Below are positions 1 through 5,841 of a stretch of 5,841 bases of DNA, piece after piece (position 1 is the first letter of the stretch; the number at the start of each line of letters is the position of its first letter). The DNA lies in assembly GCA_001768155.1 (NCBI GenBank), contig MENC01000148.1, positions 18,883-24,723 on the forward strand. The letters run 5' to 3'. Below the pieces are notes generated by a model. The model saw only the letters and a program-made list of their open reading frames with translations. It was not told the origin of the DNA and did no database searches. The translations under genes were made by a program, and so were the position numbers. This DNA is from Bacteroidetes bacterium GWA2_30_7 (GTDB lineage Bacteria; Bacteroidota; Bacteroidia; Bacteroidales; GWF2-33-38).

Positions 1-3000
1 CCGATGATATTATTATTGGCAATGGTTTCACCCTTACTGTTGATGGAAATCGAACCTGCAATTCTATAGCATTTGGCAGCGCTTCAGGAACTCTTACAGT
101 TAACAATACTTTTACTCTTACAGTTACTACTTCAGTAAAATTGAATAGCTCAAATGCCGCAAGTACAGCCTGTACTATCAGTGGTGCAGGAGCAATAAGT
201 TGTGCTACTTTTGCTGTGGGAGGTGTAAATGTTGAACCTACTGCTACTCCTTTGACTTCAACAATGACTTTTACTCTTGCAACCCTGACTGTTAGCGGCA
301 CATTTACTCTTACATCTAGTTATGCTTCTCCCGGTGGTGGTAAAACGAATAATGCTGTTTTTAATTTTGAGAGTGGAACAATTTCTATTACAGGTGCATT
401 AACTACCTCTAATGAAAACGGAGCCAACACTTCAACCTTTAATATGAATACAGGCTCAACTGATGGAATTCTTAATTTAAGTGTATCTCCATCTATATCT
501 GCTACTGGAACAAATACAATAACTTTAGGCGGTGGTTCTCAAACTGTAAATTACAATGGCAGCGGTGCTCAAAATGCTATTGGTACAACTTACAATATCC
601 TTAAAATAAATAACTCTGCTGGAGTTTCTCTTAGTGCAGCAGCTACTGTTACAATTCTAACTATTGGTGATGTAACTGCAAATAGTATTTTCCTTGATAA
701 CGGCAAACAGGTAACTTCTACCGGAACTCTCAACCTCGTTTCAGGTACTTTTGTACTTGGCAGAACAACTACTGCAACCACTTATCCAGCATTTGCAGCA
801 AATAATATTTCATCAGGTACAACTGTTGAATATGGTTCAACACTTGGTGCTCAAACAATATCTAATACACCTTTATACTATAATCTTACCTGTTCAGGTG
901 CAGGAACAAAAACATTTAATGGATCAGCAACTGTTACCGGTGATTATACTCAAACTGCCGGCACTGTTAATTTGAATAATGGAGCAACAAGTAATAATTT
1001 AACTGTAAATGGTAATTTTAGTATTTCGGCAGGTACTTTTGCTCTTCAAAATACTTCTACTGGTACTGGTGCCACAGTTACTGTTGAAGGAAGTACTGGT
1101 ACAACTATTTCAGGAACAGCTAAAATTGAAATGGATGGTGGCGGTGCTGCAGCGGGGAATGTATCAATTTTTCAAACTACAAATTTAACAGCTTCCAGTT
1201 CATCATCATATCAATTTTGCTGGGGTGATGGTGCTACAACAAAAATCAACGAATGCAGAATATCCGGTAATTTTACTCAAACTGTAGGTTCTAGTTATGT
1301 TGAAATTTCTGGTGTAAGTAAAGGTGGCTATTTTTTTAACGGTGATGGCAGTACGCAAACTCTAAGTTATTCTGGAACAGCTGCTCTTTACACTGATTGG
1401 ACTGTTAATTCTGGAGCTTATGTAAAATTGGCAACAAATTTAACACTTGGAGCTAATTCTTTATGTGTTTTTACTGTTAATGGAACATTGGATTGTTCAA
1501 CATATACTGTAAACGGTGGTGCTACTGTTGGAGCTTTTACTCTTGCATCCGGAGGAACTTTAAAAACTGCAAACATAAATGGTATTGTATCAACAACAGT
1601 TGGCTCTGTTTCTACAAGTGTAGTTACTCGTACATTTAATAACGCCGCCAATTATATTTTCTACGGTACTGCCAACCAAAACACCAGCTTTCCTAATACC
1701 ACCATGAATAATCTTACAATAAATAACACAGGTACCGCTGGAAACAACACAGTTACTCTTAACACTGTTGCTACTATAAATGGTATCCTTACATTAACAC
1801 AAGGAATAGTAGCTGCCAGCGCTGCCGCAAATATTATAACAATTGCCAATACTGCTACAACAGCAGTTGTAGGTGGGTCTAACTCAGCTCCTATTACTTA
1901 CATAAGTGCAGCATTTCAACGGGTACTACCGGCAAATTTATCTTCGTCAAGTAATGAGTATATTTTTCCGGTAGGAAAAGCTACAGCAGGTGTTGGAACA
2001 TATTATCCCTTCTCATTAACAACATTAACTACAGGAGCAACAGGTCCGACAATAAAAGTAGAAGCTTTTTCATCAGATGCAGGCGGTACTGCCGATGGTA
2101 CTACAGTTTTAACCCCATTAAGCACCACCGAATATTGGTCAGCATCTGTTGCAGCAGGTAATTATACCACAGGTTCGGTTTCCCTTACACGACAAACTGC
2201 ACTTAGCCCACTTACAGTAATTGCAAGAAGTGCTACTCAGGGAGGCACTTACGCCTCACTTGGTGGTACAGTGAGCGGCATGTCTATTATCACTTCTGAC
2301 CTTACCGGCTCAAGTTTAAATTTTTTCGTAATGGCAACCTGTCCCTGTTCTGATCCAACTACTCAGGCAAGCGCAATTACTTTTTCGAACCTTACTACTA
2401 CAAGTATGACAGTGAGTTGGACACGCGGAGCAACACCCGGAGATGGTGTTATTGTACTTATTCATTCAGCTGCTGCTGTTGATTCTGATCCAGTAGATGG
2501 CACTTCTTATACAGCAAGCTCCGTCTCTCCTTTCGGAACACAGATTGGAACCGGTAATTATGTAGTATATCTGGCGTCTGGAACAAGCGTAAATATAACA
2601 GGATTAACAGCAAACACAGTGTATTATTATAAAGTATATGAAAAAAATTGTGCTGGTGTAGCTTCAAAATATAATACAACATCTGTTCCATCCGGTAGCC
2701 AAACTACAATGTGTAATGAGCCTACAACACAAGCAAGTTCTGTTGTTTTTTCAGGCACTGCTGCTACAAGCATGACAGTAAGTTGGACACGTGGCGGAAC
2801 TCCCGGAGATGGAGTTATAGTACTAATTCATTCGGGAGCAGCAGTTGATGCCGATCCTGTTGATGGAACTGCATATACCGCAAGTGCAGCATCACCTTTT
2901 GGAACACAAATCGGAACAGGCAATTATGTAGTTTATGTTGCAAATGGTACAAGCGTTATCTTAACTGGATTAACAGCAAGTACTACTTATTATTTCAGGG

Positions 3001-3176
3001 TTTATGAAAAAAATTGTTATGGTGCTGCAATTAACTATTATTTAACCTCGGCTGCAACCGGTAACAACACTACCCTTGCTGCAAGTACCGAAACATGTTT
3101 CGACAATATCAGAAATCAGGACGAAACAAGTATTGACTGCGGAGGTACTATATGTGTAGCTTGTAATTGTGAATAG
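1..3176 (+). CDS. Giant repetitive surface protein, beta-strand array plus FN3-like repeats, 5'-partial
   Basis: Only the C-terminal 1057 residues are visible. The frame is open from the first full codon at base 3 (DDIIIGNGFTLTVDG...), so translation starts upstream of the window; the in-frame TTG at 141 has coding sequence of the same character before it. Seen in order: about 630 residues of Thr/Ser/Asn/Gly-rich short beta-strands with recurring 'G..Q.I..T.YNLTI.N' units; a globular module (about 1905-2340) with QRVLPA, EYIFPVGK, YYPF and TEYWSAS; two FN3-like repeats (2352 to about 3077); and a tail with five cysteines ending CNCE. No enzyme motif or membrane span was seen. Known from similar Bacteroidota proteins: such arrays occur in large exported adhesin-like proteins. 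Inferred: a secreted or surface-attached structural or adhesive role. No type IX sorting domain of the usual kind is recognisable at the C-terminus. The product class is fairly sure; the ligand and exact role are unknown. Confidence 0.9.
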   Translation, partial: DDIIIGNGFTLTVDGNRTCNSIAFGSASGTLTVNNTFTLTVTTSVKLNSSNAASTACTISGAGAISCATFAVGGVNVEPTATPLTSTMTFTLATLTVSGTFTLTSSYASPGGGKTNNAVFNFESGTISITGALTTSNENGANTSTFNMNTGSTDGILNLSVSPSISATGTNTITLGGGSQTVNYNGSGAQNAIGTTYNILKINNSAGVSLSAAATVTILTIGDVTANSIFLDNGKQVTSTGTLNLVSGTFVLGRTTTATTYPAFAANNISSGTTVEYGSTLGAQTISNTPLYYNLTCSGAGTKTFNGSATVTGDYTQTAGTVNLNNGATSNNLTVNGNFSISAGTFALQNTSTGTGATVTVEGSTGTTISGTAKIEMDGGGAAAGNVSIFQTTNLTASSSSSYQFCWGDGATTKINECRISGNFTQTVGSSYVEISGVSKGGYFFNGDGSTQTLSYSGTAALYTDWTVNSGAYVKLATNLTLGANSLCVFTVNGTLDCSTYTVNGGATVGAFTLASGGTLKTANINGIVSTTVGSVSTSVVTRTFNNAANYIFYGTANQNTSFPNTTMNNLTINNTGTAGNNTVTLNTVATINGILTLTQGIVAASAAANIITIANTATTAVVGGSNSAPITYISAAFQRVLPANLSSSSNEYIFPVGKATAGVGTYYPFSLTTLTTGATGPTIKVEAFSSDAGGTADGTTVLTPLSTTEYWSASVAAGNYTTGSVSLTRQTALSPLTVIARSATQGGTYASLGGTVSGMSIITSDLTGSSLNFFVMATCPCSDPTTQASAITFSNLTTTSMTVSWTRGATPGDGVIVLIHSAAAVDSDPVDGTSYTASSVSPFGTQIGTGNYVVYLASGTSVNITGLTANTVYYYKVYEKNCAGVASKYNTTSVPSGSQTTMCNEPTTQASSVVFSGTAATSMTVSWTRGGTPGDGVIVLIHSGAAVDADPVDGTAYTASAASPFGTQIGTGNYVVYVANGTSVILTGLTASTTYYFRVYEKNCYGAAINYYLTSAATGNNTTLAASTETCFDNIRNQDETSIDCGGTICVACNCE
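537..1811 (+). repeat. Degenerate beta-strand repeat units inside gene 1
   Basis: Four diverged copies of one protein-level unit are readable by eye. They begin near 537 (SQTVNYNGSGAQNAIG, then TYNILKINN), 825 (VEYGSTLGAQTIS, then YYNLTCSGAGTKT), 1329 (YFFNGDGSTQTLSYSG, then DWTVNSGA) and 1653 (YIFYGTANQNTSFPN, then MNNLTINNTGT). Each has a Y-x-G-x-x-x-Q core, a short spacer, an N-L-T-I-N-like strand, and then runs such as 'ATVTG..T.TAGTV.L'. The units are unevenly spaced and share little DNA identity, so this is an old protein repeat and not a recent tandem duplication. A beta-solenoid or stacked beta-strand fold is the likely structure, inferred from the strand periodicity alone. Confidence 0.55.
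1905..2342 (+). other. FPVGK-type globular module between the array and the FN3 repeats
   Basis: This part of gene 1 differs from the strand array before it. It has more charged and aromatic residues and carries AFQRVLPANL, EYIFPVGK, a YYPFSLTTLTTGATG stretch, IKVEAF, TEYWSAS and a closing LNFFVMATCPC. Modules with 'R.L......FP.GK......Y.P......YW' commonly follow beta-strand arrays in large Bacteroidota surface proteins, as far as I recall. I do not know a function; a capping or spacer domain is a reasonable guess. Its borders are approximate. Confidence 0.5.
2352..3077 (+). repeat. Two tandem fibronectin-III-like repeats in gene 1
   Basis: Unit 1 starts at 2352 (DPTTQAS) and unit 2 at 2718 (EPTTQAS), a period of 366 bp or 122 residues. 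Both carry TSMTVSWTRG, TPGDGVIVLIHS, DPVDGT.YTAS, SPFGTQIGTGNYVVY, TGLTA and VYEKNC. By hand alignment 78 of the first 100 positions are identical, after which the linkers diverge. The TSMTVSW, TGLTA.T.YY..V arrangement matches the B, E and F strands of FN3 folds. Synonymous differences are common (for example cgcgga against cgtggc for RG), so the duplication is not recent. The conserved Cys of EKNC and a Cys just before each unit could form a bond, but that is inference. Confidence 0.8.
3096..3173 (+). other. C-terminal cysteine-rich module (C-x13-C-x4-C-x2-C-x-C-E)
   Basis: The last 26 residues of gene 1 contain five cysteines and the cores NIRNQDETSIDCGG and CNCE. The pattern resembles the 'C.DGI.N.DE..vDCGG.C..C' module that I remember from large Bacteroidota surface proteins. 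The Asp/Asn/Glu-rich stretch could bind a metal, which is inference only. Here the module is the extreme C-terminus and is followed at once by stop codons. Confidence 0.6.
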
Positions 3177-3182
3177 TAATAA
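3174..3182 (+). other. Triple in-frame stop codons ending gene 1
   Basis: TAG, TAA and TAA follow each other directly in the gene 1 frame. The same frame is then open from 3183 and becomes the frame of gene 2. The triple stop makes readthrough into the neighbour very unlikely and argues that the end of gene 1 at the cysteine module is genuine and not a single-base error. Confidence 0.9.
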
Positions 3183-3192
3183 GAAGAATTTA

Positions 3193-3223
3193 AATTTCAT
3201 TTCATTATGTATAATATGAAATT
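3193..3223 (+). promoter_or_regulatory. Weak AT-rich imperfect hairpin in the intergenic gap
   Basis: AATTTCAT (3193-3200) pairs with ATGAAATT (3216-3223). Inside it ATTA (3204-3207) pairs with TAAT (3212-3215) around a TGTA loop, leaving TTC (3201-3203) as a bulge. Only one of the twelve pairs is G-C and no T-run follows, so it is not a standard terminator. It would cover the two upstream ATGs at 3207 and 3216 and leave the ATG at 3237 exposed. In DNA this AT-rich it may be chance. Confidence 0.25.
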
Positions 3224-3236
3224 ATTAATCAAATAT

Positions 3237-3302
3237 ATGAAGTTCAAACAACGCATTGCAATAATCATTTTTTTATTGCTTTACAGTGAATTTGGCTTTG
3301 CA
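3237..3302 (+). other. Sec signal peptide of gene 2
   Basis: The 22 residues have a basic N-region (MKFKQR), a hydrophobic core (IAIIIFLLLY) and a small-residue end with likely cleavage after GFA, giving a mature start at QPANDV. 'FA-QPAND' is a familiar mature N-terminus in Bacteroidota secreted proteins. There is no lipobox cysteine, so it should be a signal peptidase I substrate and not a lipoprotein. Confidence 0.85.
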
Positions 3303-5841
3303 CAACCTGCAAATGATGTTCTTTACAGTGGAGCATGTAATGCTGTAACATTAACAGTTAATGGCGCATGTCCGGCTAATCAGGTTGCAGGTACTACTGT
3401 GGCAGCTACATCCGACTATTATGGAGGTTGCGTAAGTTCTGCTAATTTAACTGTTTGGTACACTTTTACCTTATCCGCAGGTTATGATGCAATTGATATT
3501 ACTTTTAACTCTTATGGTGGTATTACCGAATTTCAAACTTTTTTAATGGACGGAAGTTGCAATGCACCAACCGGAGTTTCTACTGTTTGTGAAACACCTG
3601 CCACAACATTTTCATATTATAACTTAACAGCTGCCACTCAATATTTTTTGTTGGTTTCAACATCAGCAGCCGATGCCGGCACTTTCAATATTTGTGGAGT
3701 TCAAAAAGTAAAACAGGCAACAACCGGACCTGCTCAGGATTGCCTGGGTGCAATTCCCGTATGTTCTGCCACATATCCTCAGGGAATCTCTTATACCGGC
3801 TTTGGCGATTTGGATGAAGTACCTGGTTCCACATGTTTGCTTGCCGGAGAAACTAATTCAATGTGGTATGTATTTACAGCACAAACCACAGGTAGTTTTA
3901 CATTTGATATCAGTACAGTTAAAGATTACGATTTTGCTTTGTATGATATTACAGCTATTGGATGTGCAGGGATTTCCGCAGCTACTCCAATCAGATGTAA
4001 TTTTTCGGGAACACTCGGAACTACAGGTATGTATGGTTCAGGGGACCAGCCAGGTGTTCCTGCCGAAACCTTACAACCTAAGACTCCTGAATTAGATGAA
4101 AATGCCGTTGGAGACCCCACGATGGAGGGAGTAACTACAATAACAGCCGGAGAAACTTATGCTTTACTTATAGATAACTGGACAGGCGACCAAAATGGTT
4201 ATACCATTACATTTGGGGGTACTGCCGGTATTACCGATGCTACATCACCTTTATTCAGTAGTGTTACACCTTCCTGTACAGGTAACACCATTTTAGTAAC
4301 TATGAACGAAGCCATTCAATGCTTAACTGTAGCTCAAAACGACTTTACACTAACACACGCCACTCTTGGCGACTATACTTCTTCTATTACTCAGGTGCTG
4401 GGTTATAACTGCCCTGCCGAAGATGGTGCAATGTCAACTCAATTACAGTTTACTTACAGTTCTTTACCTACCGGAACTTATACATTAACTGTAGCAAGCA
4501 ATCCTTCTCTTGCCGACAAATGCGGTAATATTATTACAGTAGGTGAAGACATTGTTTTTAACTATCTTTCTTCATTAACATTAACATCAAATAAAACAGG
4601 TGATGGAATCTGTACTTCAGGTGCAGCCGTTATACTAACAGCCACCGGCGCTCCACCATCAACTGTTAACGCATATACTTTAAACCCTGGTGGAACAACC
4701 GCTAATTCAGATGCAAGCGGTAACGCAACATTTAACGTTAATCCCACAGGGACAACTACATACACTGTGTCTTGTACTTATGGCGGATGTACCCGCACTG
4801 CAACAAGAACTATTACACTTCAAACAATAGTTGCGTCATTAACAGCACCTTTGAATCCTACAATTTGCACCACTCCAGGAACAACAACTCTCACTGCATC
4901 CGGTTCAGGTGGCACTATTACAGCTTATGCTTGGAGTAACGGTCCTACAACTGCAGCAAATGGGCCTGTAGGTCCAGGTACTTATACTGTTACTGTTACT
5001 TCATCAGCAGGATGTTCAGGCATTCAATCTTCAACAGTCTCCCTTGCTTCAGCAGCAGGTGCTGAAAATAATTGTAATATTTATTATGTTTCTCCTTCCG
5101 GAGCAGGAACTGGTTTAACAAAAGATTCACCAACTGATATTCAAAGTGCAATTACTGCTTCTGTTTGTACAGGTTCAATTATTAAAATGCAGGTTGGTAC
5201 TTATACTTTGACCGATAAAATAGATATCAATAGTTATGTAACATTAGAAGGAGGTTATAATACAGGTTTTACTACCAAAACCAGTAATATGGCTTCAGGC
5301 AGCGCAACAACAATTCAACGAAGTACAGCAGCCGACGGTGGTGCAGGTACAAAATGTACAGCTTTTAATGTAATAGCAGGCTCAGAAGAAATCAGATTTC
5401 AGGATTTAAGAATTGAAATGCCTTCAAACCATACTTCTGGTTCAAAAATGACAAACTATGCTATTTATCTCGGTACCGGTTGTTCAAACTATGATATTGT
5501 AAGATGTTATATTGATGCAGGAATAGGCGCATCAGGTACTCCCGGAACAGCAGGTACAGCTGGAGCAAATGGAACAAATCAATCATCAACTGCTTGTGGT
5601 GGAAATACTGCTGGTGCTGGTTCAGGAGTTCGTGCCGGCGGCGCTGGCGGAGCTGGGGGATGTACTGTTGCAACTGCCGGAACAGTAGGTACTGCCGGTG
5701 GTGGCGGTGCCGGTGGTGGCGCAGGTGGTGCTGCAACTTCAATTAATGGTTGTTCTGATGTAGGAGCCGGAGGCGCAGGAGCAAATGGAACAAATGGAGC
5801 AAATGGAGCAAACGGAGGTGCCGGTAGCGCAGGTTCATACA
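3237..5841 (+). CDS. Giant exported multidomain protein with Ig-like domains, beta-helix and Gly-X-Y stretch, 3'-partial
   Basis: 868 codons are visible and the frame is still open at the window edge. The start at 3237 gives a compact signal peptide; in-frame ATGs at 3207 and 3216 would only lengthen its N-region by 10 or 7 residues. No Shine-Dalgarno site is seen, which is usual in Bacteroidota. Domains by residue: signal peptide 1-22; WYTFT beta-sandwich about 23-158; a second beta-sandwich 168-328 with DCLGAIPVC, GETNSMWYVFT, DYDFALYD and PIRCNFSGTLGTTGMY; Big/SbsA-like Ig about 337-442 (SPLFSSVTP, DKCGN); two Ig/PKD-like domains about 449-526 and 533-603 (TTTYTVSC; AYAWSNGP, GPGTYTVTVT); beta-helix from about 614; Gly/Ala/Asn-rich from 762. 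It lies 60 bp after gene 1 on the same strand, so co-transcription is plausible. A secreted or surface adhesive or structural role is inferred. Anchoring cannot be judged because the C-terminus is missing. Confidence 0.9.
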   Translation, partial: MKFKQRIAIIIFLLLYSEFGFAQPANDVLYSGACNAVTLTVNGACPANQVAGTTVAATSDYYGGCVSSANLTVWYTFTLSAGYDAIDITFNSYGGITEFQTFLMDGSCNAPTGVSTVCETPATTFSYYNLTAATQYFLLVSTSAADAGTFNICGVQKVKQATTGPAQDCLGAIPVCSATYPQGISYTGFGDLDEVPGSTCLLAGETNSMWYVFTAQTTGSFTFDISTVKDYDFALYDITAIGCAGISAATPIRCNFSGTLGTTGMYGSGDQPGVPAETLQPKTPELDENAVGDPTMEGVTTITAGETYALLIDNWTGDQNGYTITFGGTAGITDATSPLFSSVTPSCTGNTILVTMNEAIQCLTVAQNDFTLTHATLGDYTSSITQVLGYNCPAEDGAMSTQLQFTYSSLPTGTYTLTVASNPSLADKCGNIITVGEDIVFNYLSSLTLTSNKTGDGICTSGAAVILTATGAPPSTVNAYTLNPGGTTANSDASGNATFNVNPTGTTTYTVSCTYGGCTRTATRTITLQTIVASLTAPLNPTICTTPGTTTLTASGSGGTITAYAWSNGPTTAANGPVGPGTYTVTVTSSAGCSGIQSSTVSLASAAGAENNCNIYYVSPSGAGTGLTKDSPTDIQSAITASVCTGSIIKMQVGTYTLTDKIDINSYVTLEGGYNTGFTTKTSNMASGSATTIQRSTAADGGAGTKCTAFNVIAGSEEIRFQDLRIEMPSNHTSGSKMTNYAIYLGTGCSNYDIVRCYIDAGIGASGTPGTAGTAGANGTNQSSTACGGNTAGAGSGVRAGGAGGAGGCTVATAGTVGTAGGGGAGGGAGGAATSINGCSDVGAGGAGANGTNGANGANGGAGSAGSY
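5076..5519 (+). other. Start of a right-handed beta-helix (pectate-lyase-like) domain in gene 2
   Basis: The stretch opens with IYYVSPSGAGTGLTKDSP and continues with DIQSAI, GSIIKMQVGTYTL, DKIDINSYVTLEGGY, ITS-like strand turns and IRFQDLRIEM, YAIYLGTG and YDIVRCYIDAG. The order 'YYVsp.G.G....sP..iq.Ai....I.l..GtY....i.i.s.vtl.GGy' is the usual N-terminal signature of parallel beta-helix proteins of the pectate-lyase superfold. The catalytic residues of any lyase cannot be assigned in the visible part, so enzymatic activity should not be assumed. Confidence 0.65.
5562..5579 (+). repeat. 18-bp direct repeat, first copy (second at 5778-5795)
   Basis: The 18 bases GGAGCAAATGGAACAAAT, coding GANGTN, recur exactly at 5778-5795, 216 bp downstream and in the same frame. 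Exact identity over third positions suggests copying within the glycine-rich region instead of independent evolution of the same peptide. Confidence 0.8.
5778..5813 (+). repeat. Four tandem 9-bp units coding Gly-(Ala/Thr)-Asn
   Basis: Units are GGAGCAAAT, GGAACAAAT, GGAGCAAAT and GGAGCAAAC. They are nearly identical at the DNA level and in frame, so slippage could change the copy number without breaking the gene. The first two units are the second copy of the 18-bp direct repeat. Confidence 0.85.

Larger units (their letters stand above)
5520..5841 (+). repeat. Gly/Ala/Asn-rich collagen-like stretch in gene 2
   Basis: From 5520 to the window edge the protein is dominated by Gly, Ala, Thr and Asn. 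Two runs keep Gly at every third residue: 5526-5579 (GAS, GTP, GTA, GTA, GAN, GTN) and 5769-5840 (GGA, GAN, GTN, GAN, GAN, GGA, GSA, GSY). Between them lies a less regular part with GGAGGAGG and GGGGAGGGAGG and three cysteines. It follows directly on a beta-helix strand (CYIDAG), so it could be a loop or insertion in the helix; its far end is outside the window. Proline is nearly absent, so a true collagen triple helix is uncertain. Confidence 0.7.

Noticed and set aside
590..975. Small overlapping open frames on both strands (590-781 reverse, 751-975 forward)
   Set aside because: Both sit inside gene 1, whose frame shows coherent beta-strand repeats across the whole stretch.
1418..1849. Two reverse-strand open frames rich in Val and Ala (1418-1651, 1661-1849)
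   Set aside because: They are antisense shadows of Thr/Asn/Ala codons of gene 1. The hydrophobic look comes from reversed ACT/AAC/GCA codons.
2458..2691. Reverse-strand open frame within the first FN3 repeat
   Set aside because: It is antisense to a clearly conserved repeat, and the second FN3 copy has no matching open frame.
3193..3223. Rho-independent terminator between the two genes
   Set aside because: The stem is almost entirely A/T and no T-run follows it.
3748..4095. 115-codon forward open frame
   Set aside because: It lies entirely inside gene 2 in another frame. Its composition is odd, and it interrupts a well-formed DCLGAIPVC...DYDFALYD domain in the main frame.
3926..4765. Reverse-strand open frames at 3926-4120 and 4562-4765
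   Set aside because: They lie opposite well-formed domains of gene 2 and have no recognisable content.
5076..5519. Active pectate lyase or other polysaccharide lyase
   Set aside because: The fold signature is present, but no catalytic Arg/Lys/Asp set can be assigned in the visible strands.
5461..5742. 93-codon reverse-strand open frame rich in His, Arg and Gln
   Set aside because: It is the antisense of the Gly/Ala-rich codons (GGT/GCC/GGC read backwards), which avoid stops on the other strand and give runs of His/Arg. There is no start context or domain.
5562..5813. Possible CRISPR-like repetition
   Set aside because: The units are 9 bp, coding and in frame, with no unique spacers of constant length.

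Overview
The window holds parts of two very large, adjacent, same-strand genes for repetitive extracellular proteins and very little else. About 98% of it is coding. I saw no RNA gene, transposase, CRISPR array, origin or metabolic gene. The protein styles point to a member of the Bacteroidota, probably an uncultured or environmental one. The clues are arrays of Thr/Ser/Asn/Gly-rich beta-strands, an FPVGK-type module after the array, fibronectin-III-like repeats of the 'GTQIGTGNYVVY...TGLTA.T.YY..VYEKN' type, the DC.GA..VC / NS.WY.FT / DYDFALYD family, and a signal peptide without a Shine-Dalgarno site upstream. This placement comes from remembered family patterns, not from a search.

Region 1 (1-3176): the 3' part of a giant surface or secreted protein, 1057 residues visible, with the N-terminus outside the window. 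Its order is a long degenerate beta-strand array (about 3-1900), a globular FPVGK/YYPF module (about 1905-2340), two tandem FN3-like repeats of 122 residues (2352 to about 3077), and a cysteine-rich tail (3096-3173) that runs straight into three consecutive stop codons. The reading frame is open from the first complete codon at base 3, so the TTG at 141 is not a believable start.

Region 2 (3177-3236): a 60-bp AT-rich intergenic gap. It holds a weak, almost all-A/T imperfect hairpin and two in-frame ATGs upstream of the preferred start. I saw no convincing promoter or terminator, so co-transcription of the two genes is plausible.

Region 3 (3237-5841, continuing past the edge): the 5' part of a second giant exported protein, at least 868 residues. 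Its order is a signal peptide, two related WY.FT beta-sandwich domains, a Big/SbsA-like Ig domain, two further Ig/PKD-like domains, the start of a right-handed beta-helix ('YYVSPSGAG'), and a Gly/Ala/Asn-rich stretch with collagen-like Gly-X-Y runs that is still going at the window edge. The frame is open from 3183 to the last base.

Together the two genes look like a cell-surface or adhesin locus. Export through Sec and then the type IX secretion system is the natural hypothesis for the phylum, but no type IX C-terminal sorting domain is visible: gene 1 ends without a recognisable one and the end of gene 2 is outside the window. I do not see convincing evidence of a wholly new biological system. 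The items most worth a second look are the cysteine tail of gene 1 and the Gly-X-Y stretch of gene 2.
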